A stretch of 37,549 nt of DNA from Thermocrispum agreste DSM 44070 (GTDB taxonomy: Bacteria > Actinomycetota > Actinomycetes > Mycobacteriales > Pseudonocardiaceae): positions 1 to 37,549 of the forward strand of contig NZ_ATYX01000013.1 in assembly GCF_000427905.1 (NCBI RefSeq). The letters are read 5' to 3'. The position numbers and the translations under genes are program-made. Below are positions 32,830-37,549 of the stretch, one piece after another (the stretch's first letter is position 1; each line of letters begins with the position of its first letter). The notes beneath the pieces are model-generated. The model had not been told where the DNA came from and made no database searches. It saw nothing but the letters and a program-made list of their open reading frames with translations.

Positions 32830-34362
32830 TCACCCGCTCTGCGCGCCTACCTTGTCGCGCAGCCGGTGCTTGAGAATCTTGCCGGACGCGTTGCGCGGGA
32901 TGTCACCGAGCACCACATCGTGCGGCACCTTGTACGCCGAGATCTTCCCGTCGCAGAACTTCTTCACGTCCTCCAGCGTCACCCGCGCGCCTTCGCGCGG
33001 GCTGATCACCGCGACGATGCTTTCGCCGTAGACCTCGTGCGGACGCGCCACAACGGCGACGTCGGCGATGTCCGGATGGCCGGCGAGCACCTGCTCCACC
33101 TCGACCGAGTAGACGTTGCGCCCACCGGTGATGATCACGTCCTTGAGCCGGTCGACCAGCGTGACGTAGCCGTCGGCGTCGATCTTGGCCACGTCGCCGG
33201 TGTGCAGCCAGCCGTCGCGCAGCGTCTCGGCGGTTTCCTCGGGCTTGTTCCAGTAGCCCTTCATGATCGTCTCGCCGCGCAGCAGCAGCTCGCCGACCCC
33301 GCCCGGCCCGACGTCGTTGCCGTCGGCATCCACGATGCGGTACTCGGTGTTCGGGATGGCTTGCGCGCCGCTGGCGTCCGGCCGCTGCTTCACCTGGTCG
33401 ACGTCGGCGTAGATGCCGCCGGGACCGGCCTCGGTCTGTCCGCACAGCTGGATGAAGTTGACCTCCGGCCACATGGCCAGCAGCTTGTCGACCGCGCTGG
33501 CGGGCATGGGGGCCGCACCGAACAGGCCGGTGCGCCACGCCGACAGGTCCCGCTTGTCGGCGCCCGGCATGCGCAGCAGGAACTGGAACATGGTCGGCAC
33601 GCCGAAGAACATGGTGATCCGCTCGGACTCCATGGTCTGCAGCACCTTGTCCGGGTCGAACGCCGGCAGCACCACGTGCTTGACGCCGAGCATCGTGCCG
33701 GGGATCAGCATGATGCACAGTTCAGCCGCGTGATACAGCGGCGCGACGTGCAGGAACCGGTCACCCACCTTCATCCCGCAGGTCGCGACGCAGTTGAACG
33801 CCACCCACATGGTGCGGTGGTGGTCGAACAGCGCGCCTTTCGGTCTACCCGTGGTGCCGGAGGTGTAGAGGATCAGCGAATCGTCCTGCTCGGTGACGAC
33901 CTCCGGCAGCGGCTCCGCATCGACATCGGCCGACTGCGCGATCAGGTCGGGGAAGCCGTCCACCCCGCCCAGCGACAGCACATGCTGTGTGGTCGCCGGG
34001 AGGCCGTCGTCCACCGCGGCGCGGACGGCCTTCTCGGTCGCCGGGTCAAAAGCCAAGATCCGGGCGCCGGAGTCCTCCAGCAGGTAGTGCAGCTCGGGAG
34101 CAGCCGATGCCGGGTTGACCGGCACGATGATCGCGCCGAGCCGCGCAGCCGCGTAGAAGGCCAGCACGAACCGGTCGGAGTTCCCGGCCATCAACGCGAA
34201 CCGGTCCCCCTTGCTCAGGCCGAGACCGGCAAGGACCCCGGCGACTCTGTCGACTGCGGCATCCAGCTCCGCATAGGTGTAGCGCCGCTCCCCGAAAACG
34301 AGCGCTTCGGCGGTCGGGACGCGACGCGCCGTCATCCGTAACGATCCTGCGATTGTGGGCAT
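32830..34362 (-). CDS. Acyl-CoA synthetase (AMP-dependent, ANL superfamily)
   Basis: This 510-residue protein activates a carboxylic acid to its CoA thioester via an acyl-AMP. The phosphate-binding loop is LILYTSGTTGRPKG, followed by FGAAPMPA, the Q-x-x-G-Q-T-E type motif (IQLCGQTEAGPGG), a hinge-type GWLHTGDVAKIDADGY, and the C-terminal lysine motif NASGKILKHRLR. The N-terminus resembles medium/long-chain and steroid-acid ligases (FadD-like). GAGGAGG lies six bases before the ATG. It follows the SDR gene across a 60-bp gap that contains a perfect hairpin, so it may have its own expression level. It would feed the hydratase, dehydrogenase and thiolase of this operon. Confidence 0.93.
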   Translation of the reverse strand: MPTIAGSLRMTARRVPTAEALVFGERRYTYAELDAAVDRVAGVLAGLGLSKGDRFALMAGNSDRFVLAFYAAARLGAIIVPVNPASAAPELHYLLEDSGARILAFDPATEKAVRAAVDDGLPATTQHVLSLGGVDGFPDLIAQSADVDAEPLPEVVTEQDDSLILYTSGTTGRPKGALFDHHRTMWVAFNCVATCGMKVGDRFLHVAPLYHAAELCIMLIPGTMLGVKHVVLPAFDPDKVLQTMESERITMFFGVPTMFQFLLRMPGADKRDLSAWRTGLFGAAPMPASAVDKLLAMWPEVNFIQLCGQTEAGPGGIYADVDQVKQRPDASGAQAIPNTEYRIVDADGNDVGPGGVGELLLRGETIMKGYWNKPEETAETLRDGWLHTGDVAKIDADGYVTLVDRLKDVIITGGRNVYSVEVEQVLAGHPDIADVAVVARPHEVYGESIVAVISPREGARVTLEDVKKFCDGKISAYKVPHDVVLGDIPRNASGKILKHRLRDKVGAQSG

Positions 34363-34388
34363 GGCCGGCCTCCTCGCGCGTAGAGAGC

Positions 34389-34416
34389 GGGCCGGCCGGG
34401 CGCAACCGGCCGGCCC
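34389..34416 (-). terminator. Perfect 11-bp hairpin between the SDR and acyl-CoA ligase genes
   Basis: GGGCCGGCCGG (34389-34399) pairs with CCGGCCGGCCC (34406-34416) around a 6-base loop. It starts seven bases after the SDR stop on the minus strand and has no T tract. It may be a partial terminator or an mRNA-stability element inside the operon. Confidence 0.65.
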
Positions 34417-34422
34417 CCAGCA

Positions 34423-35253
34423 TCAGATCGAAAAACCTCCTCCGCAAATCAGCGTCTGGCCGCTGACGTAGTCCGACTCCGGGATGCACAGCAGATAGAC
34501 CGCACCGGCGGCCTCCGCGGGCGTGCCCGCGCGGCCGAGCGGCACCGAGCGCTCCATCATGGCCAGCAAGTCCGGGTTGACGCCGACCTTGATCTCCTTG
34601 CCCTCGATGTCGATCTTGGCGTCGGCGTCCGCGGGCGCTTCGGTCAATCTGGTCCTGATCAGGCCGAACGCCACCGTGTTGACCGTGACGTTGTAGCGGC
34701 CCCACTCCTTGGACAGGGTCTTGGTCAGGCCGGTCACGCCCGCCTTCGCGGCGGCGTAGTTGGCCTGCCCGGGGTTGCCACCCAATCCGGCGATCGACGA
34801 GATGTTGACGACCTTGCGGCAGGGCACCGGCTCCCCGTCGGCCTTCGCCTGCTTCACCGCCGCGGAGATCACCGGTTGCGCGGCCCGCAGGATCCGGAAC
34901 GGCGCCTTGAGGTGCACGTCCAGGATGGCGTCCCACTGCTCGTCGGTCATCTTCTGCACGACCGAGTCCCACGTGTAGCCGGCGTTGTTGACGACGATGT
35001 CCAGTCCGCCGAACTCCTCGACCGCGGTGTTGACGAACCGCTCGGCGAAGCCGTCCTCGGTGACACTGCCGACACACGCGACGGCCTTGCCACCGGCTTC
35101 GGTGATGGCGGCAACGGTCTCCTTGGCCGGTCCCTCGTCCAGGTCGTTGACCACGACCGCGGCGCCGTCACCGGCCAGCTTGCGGGCGATCTCGGCACCG
35201 ATGCCGCGCCCGGATCCGCTGACGATGGCGACCTTGCCGTCCAACTTCCCCAT
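34423..35253 (-). CDS. Short-chain dehydrogenase/reductase (3-hydroxyacyl-CoA dehydrogenase-like)
   Basis: This 276-residue SDR has the NAD(P)-binding motif SGSGRGIG (residues 12-19), Asp37 after the second strand (VVVNDLDE), which favours NAD(H), NNAG at 89-92, catalytic Ser152 or Ser153 (NISSIAG), Tyr166 and Lys170 (NYAAAKAG). An insertion near 205-225 (DADAKIDIEGKEIKVGVNP) is longer than in FabG. GAGGAGGAGG precedes the ATG by five bases. In this operon it would oxidise the 3-hydroxyacyl-CoA made by the MaoC-type hydratase. FabG-like reduction cannot be excluded by sequence. Confidence 0.9.
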   Translation of the reverse strand: MGKLDGKVAIVSGSGRGIGAEIARKLAGDGAAVVVNDLDEGPAKETVAAITEAGGKAVACVGSVTEDGFAERFVNTAVEEFGGLDIVVNNAGYTWDSVVQKMTDEQWDAILDVHLKAPFRILRAAQPVISAAVKQAKADGEPVPCRKVVNISSIAGLGGNPGQANYAAAKAGVTGLTKTLSKEWGRYNVTVNTVAFGLIRTRLTEAPADADAKIDIEGKEIKVGVNPDLLAMMERSVPLGRAGTPAEAAGAVYLLCIPESDYVSGQTLICGGGFSI

Positions 35254-35266
35254 GTATTCCTCCTCC

Positions 35267-35668
35267 TCAAACGAGCGCTACGACGGCTTCGCCGGTGAGC
35301 GTGGTGGTGCCGTCCTGGAGAGTGACCGCGAGTTCGACCGTCGCTTCGTCGCCGTCGACCGCGACGACCTTGCCCGTGCAGGTCGGCTTCGCGTTGACCG
35401 GCGTGATCGCGACGAAGCGGGTCCTGAGCGAGCGGATCCGCTCCTGCGGGACCCAGTTGGTGACCAGCCGGGCCAGATAGGCCATCGACAACATGCCGTG
35501 GGCGAACACGTCGTCCAGCCCGGCCGACCGCGCCACGTCGAGGTCGATGTGGATCGGGTTGTGGTCACCGGACGCGCCGGCGAACAGGGCCAGCGTGGTG
35601 CGGGTGATCGGCTCCAGTACCAGCGGCGGCAGTTCGGTGCCGACTTCCACGTTGGTCAGCGCGGTCAT
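35267..35668 (-). CDS. MaoC-like hydratase, catalytic hotdog subunit
   Basis: This 133-residue single-hotdog protein contains the hydratase 2 motif GDHNPIHID with catalytic Asp35 and His40, followed by the FAHGMLSMAYL helix. It is probably the catalytic half of a heterodimeric enoyl-CoA hydratase, like HadB in HadAB/HadBC or ChsH1-type pairs, with the upstream gene as the partner. Its ATG overlaps the partner's stop codon (ATGA), and AAGGGGG lies within the partner gene. The SDR gene follows after 13 bases. Confidence 0.88.
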   Translation of the reverse strand: MTALTNVEVGTELPPLVLEPITRTTLALFAGASGDHNPIHIDLDVARSAGLDDVFAHGMLSMAYLARLVTNWVPQERIRSLRTRFVAITPVNAKPTCTGKVVAVDGDEATVELAVTLQDGTTTLTGEAVVALV

Positions 35669-36120
35669 GACACCCCCTTGTTCTGGGCGATCAGCACCGT
35701 CCGGGCCTCGGCGATCAGGTCGTCCCCGCGCGTGATGGTGGTCTTCTTCGTGACCAACTCGAGCGCGCCGCCCTTCTTGCTGGTCACGTCGACGATGCGC
35801 GGCTGCAGCACCAGTTCGTCGCCCGCGTAGGCCATCGCGTGATAGGTGAAGCTCTGCTCGCCGTGCAGGATGGTGCGCAGGTCGACGCCGAGCGACGTGA
35901 TCCACGCGAACGGGTCGGACTGCTCCAGTTCCAGGCTGAAGAAGAACGTCGGCGGAACCGGGAGGTCCGGATGGCCGGCCGCCTTGGCCGCGGCCACGTC
36001 CGAGTAGATCGGGTCGTCCTGCCCGGTAGCTTTCGCGAAGAACGCCAGCCGCCCGCGCTCCACCGCGACGGTCAGCGGCGGAATCTCCTGCGCCATGGCC
36101 TGAGCTGCGTCGATCGGCAC
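35665..36120 (-). CDS. MaoC-like / FAS1-type dehydratase, non-catalytic hotdog subunit
   Basis: This 151-residue hotdog protein has the MaoC N-terminal-domain pattern (ERGRLAFFAKATGQDDPIY, then VPPTFFFSLE). Where the catalytic subunit has His, this one has Tyr39 in DDPIY, so it is predicted to be the structural, substrate-binding partner, as HadA is to HadB. The start is the GTG at 36120: it lies one base after the thiolase stop codon, and GGAAGG is placed correctly within the thiolase 3' end. Longer upstream frames run inside the thiolase gene. Translational coupling on both sides argues for fixed stoichiometry with its partner. Confidence 0.87.
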   Translation of the reverse strand: MPIDAAQAMAQEIPPLTVAVERGRLAFFAKATGQDDPIYSDVAAAKAAGHPDLPVPPTFFFSLELEQSDPFAWITSLGVDLRTILHGEQSFTYHAMAYAGDELVLQPRIVDVTSKKGGALELVTKKTTITRGDDLIAEARTVLIAQNKGVS

Positions 36121-36121
36121 C

Positions 36122-37297
36122 TCAGCCCACCTTCCGGTAGAGCGCGACGATGGCCGCTCCGCCCAGGCCGATGTTGTGCTGCAGCGCCACCTGGACGTCG
36201 TCGACCTGGCGCGGGCCGGCTTCACCACGCAGCTGCCACACCAGCTCCGCGCACTGGGCAAGACCGGTCGCGCCCAGCGGGTGACCCTTGGACAACAGTC
36301 CGCCGGACGGGTTGGTGACCACGCGGCCGCCGTAGGTGTTGTCGCCGTCGGCGATGAACTTCTCCGCGGTGCCTTCCGGGGTCAGGCCGAGTGCCTCGTA
36401 GCTGATCACCTCGTTGGTGGTGAAGCAGTCGTGCAGCTCGACCACCCGGATGTCCTCCGGCCCGATGCCGGACTGCTCGTAGACCTGGCGCGCCGCTTCC
36501 TTGGCCATGTCGTAGCCGACCAGCTTCATCGCGTCACCCTCGAAGCTCGACGGCCGGTCGGTGGTCATGGCCTGCGCCTCGATCACCACGTCCGCACGCA
36601 GGCCGCGCTTGCGGGCGAACTCCTCGGAAACCACGATCGCCGCGGCCGCACCGCAGGTCGGCGGACAGCACTGCAGGCGGGTCAGCGGACCGTAGATGCG
36701 GGGTGACGACAGCACCTCGTCGACCGTGACCGGGTCGCGGAACACCGCGTACGGGTTGTTGGCCGCATGCTTGCGGGCCTTCACCGAAACCTGGGCGAAG
36801 ACGTCCTCGCTCATGCCGTAGCGCTCGGCGTATGTGGCTCCGGCGGCGCCGAAGTAGCGCGGGGCCATCGGCACGCCGTCGTCCGCGGGCGCGTCGAGCA
36901 CCTTGTCGAACCGGTCGAACGGGCTCGGCCGGTCGTCGAAGTGCGCGGAGAGGGCGCCCCGCTGCATCTGCTCGAATCCCAGTGCCAGCACGCAGTCGGC
37001 CATCCCGGATACCACCGCCTGCCTGGCCAGGTACAGCGCCGACGACCCGGTCGAGCAGTTGTTGTTCACGTTGATGATCGGGATCCCGGTCATGCCGACC
37101 CGGTACAGGGCGTTCTGCCCGCTGGTGGAGTCGCCGTACACATAGCCGGCGTACGCCTGCTGCACGTGCTCCAGATCGACCCCTGCGTCCGCCAATGCCG
37201 ACTTGATCGCGCCCTCCGCGAGGACGTCGTAGGTGTCACTTCGGCTGGGCGTCGCGAAGGGCACCATGCCCACCCCAGCGACTACCGCTCGCGCCAT
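36122..37297 (-). CDS. SCP-x / lipid-transfer-protein-type thiolase
   Basis: This 391-residue thiolase resembles the SCP-x (Ltp) subfamily. The acylation Cys81 lies in NVNNNCSTGSSAL, the phrase DRPSPFDRFD is subfamily-typical, His339 lies in GHPLGATG, and ELHDCFTTNE and QHNIGLGG complete the active site region. It would cleave a 3-oxoacyl-CoA to release acetyl- or propionyl-CoA; SCP-x thiolases often serve branched or steroid side chains. AGGAGG lies before the ATG. It is the first gene of a five- or six-gene operon running leftward. No acyl-CoA dehydrogenase is encoded in the window, so the first oxidation must be done by an enzyme from elsewhere. Confidence 0.92.
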   Translation of the reverse strand: MARAVVAGVGMVPFATPSRSDTYDVLAEGAIKSALADAGVDLEHVQQAYAGYVYGDSTSGQNALYRVGMTGIPIINVNNNCSTGSSALYLARQAVVSGMADCVLALGFEQMQRGALSAHFDDRPSPFDRFDKVLDAPADDGVPMAPRYFGAAGATYAERYGMSEDVFAQVSVKARKHAANNPYAVFRDPVTVDEVLSSPRIYGPLTRLQCCPPTCGAAAAIVVSEEFARKRGLRADVVIEAQAMTTDRPSSFEGDAMKLVGYDMAKEAARQVYEQSGIGPEDIRVVELHDCFTTNEVISYEALGLTPEGTAEKFIADGDNTYGGRVVTNPSGGLLSKGHPLGATGLAQCAELVWQLRGEAGPRQVDDVQVALQHNIGLGGAAIVALYRKVG

Positions 37298-37318
37298 GTC
37301 GCCTCCTATCTAGCAGTA

Positions 37319-37355
37319 ATTCACTTAATCTAGCGCGAGTTCACTTGATTGGCAA
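37319..37355 (-). promoter_or_regulatory. Promoter/operator of the thiolase operon (31-bp shared element)
   Basis: On the minus strand, TTGCCA (37355-37350) and TAGATT (37332-37327) are separated by 17 bp. The 31-bp element at 37319-37349 overlaps the -10 box and fills the spacer. It is 22 bp upstream of the thiolase start codon. Confidence 0.7.
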
Positions 37356-37454
37356 CGGGCTTCCCCCGACCGACCGAACGACCCGCACGTTGGCGGGATG
37401 ATCAACTGTCTGGCTACTGTCGAGGCGAACCCCACGACGAGGACGCAAGGCGCC

Positions 37455-37549
37455 ATGCGAGTTCTGGTGATCGAGGACGACGAGGATCTGCGGCATGCGG
37501 TCGCCACGGACCTGGCGGCGGCCGGGCTGGAGGTGGACGAGGCGGGCGA
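37455..37549 (+). CDS. Response regulator, OmpR-type receiver domain (partial, cut by window edge)
   Basis: The first 31 residues are visible. MRVLVIEDDEDLRHAVATDL is the first strand and helix of a receiver domain with the acidic pair Asp9-Asp10, followed by AAAGLEVDEAG. The form 'RVLVIEDDEDL' is typical of OmpR/PhoB-type regulators, though the output domain lies outside the window. It is divergent from the thiolase operon across 157 bp. No strong Shine-Dalgarno sequence is obvious (GGACGCAAGG is nearby). Confidence 0.8.
   Translation, partial: MRVLVIEDDEDLRHAVATDLAAAGLEVDEAG

Overview
The window is GC-rich DNA with actinobacterial hallmarks: GTG/TTG starts, overlapping ATGA/GTGA gene junctions, a mycothiol-dependent maleylpyruvate isomerase-type protein, an ECF sigma factor with a C-terminal SnoaL-like domain, SCP-x type thiolase and MaoC beta-oxidation genes. 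It looks like a chromosomal accessory region of a Pseudonocardiales-type actinomycete; the genus is not determinable by eye. I see no rRNA, tRNA, CRISPR array, transposase or integrase.

Layout. (1) 1-3.3 kb: the tail of a broken cytochrome P450-like frame, a strong hairpin terminator, a CPBP membrane protease, and a NarL-type response regulator/histidine kinase pair (all three genes on the minus strand). (2) 3.5-8.9 kb: a choline-to-glycine-betaine locus, betB divergent from betA-betT; betB carries an exact 27-bp in-frame tandem duplication. (3) 8.9-15.8 kb: a gene-free repeat-rich gap, MFS exporter, acyltransferase-3 membrane protein, maleylpyruvate isomerase-like protein with an ECF sigma factor, a secreted protease with two trypsin domains, and a small FMN-split-barrel-like protein.

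(4) 15.7-28.7 kb: a coherent and, to my knowledge, unassigned catabolic island, all on the plus strand. It holds an ABC importer of the NitT/TauT type, an HpaB-type FADH2 monooxygenase, a cytosolic substrate-binding-protein-like protein, a DUF2848 protein, an MFS transporter, a benzoylformate-decarboxylase-like ThDP enzyme, an HpaC-type flavin reductase, a UbiD-type prFMN decarboxylase, a MarR regulator and a lipoprotein SBP. Each of its four promoter regions carries an AT-rich site resembling the palindrome ATTACTTAAGTAAT, which suggests one regulon under the local MarR protein. Two genes in the island are frameshifted (an 11-bp tandem duplication in one permease, a one-base loss in the ThDP enzyme), so in this strain the route may be decaying, unless these are assembly errors. 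The gene set fits uptake, decarboxylation and hydroxylation of a small (hetero)aromatic acid followed by hydrolysis and 2-oxo-acid processing; the substrate is not known.

(5) 28.7-30.2 kb: another repeat-rich gap, a DUF2797 protein, and a 28-bp tandem repeat array that bridges two convergent stop codons. (6) 30.2-37.3 kb, minus strand: a lipid or side-chain beta-oxidation operon (SCP-x thiolase, HadAB-like split hydratase, SDR, acyl-CoA ligase), a double-TetR regulator and a secreted alpha/beta hydrolase. The operon and the hydrolase share a near-identical 31-bp promoter/operator. (7) The right edge cuts a plus-strand OmpR-type response regulator.
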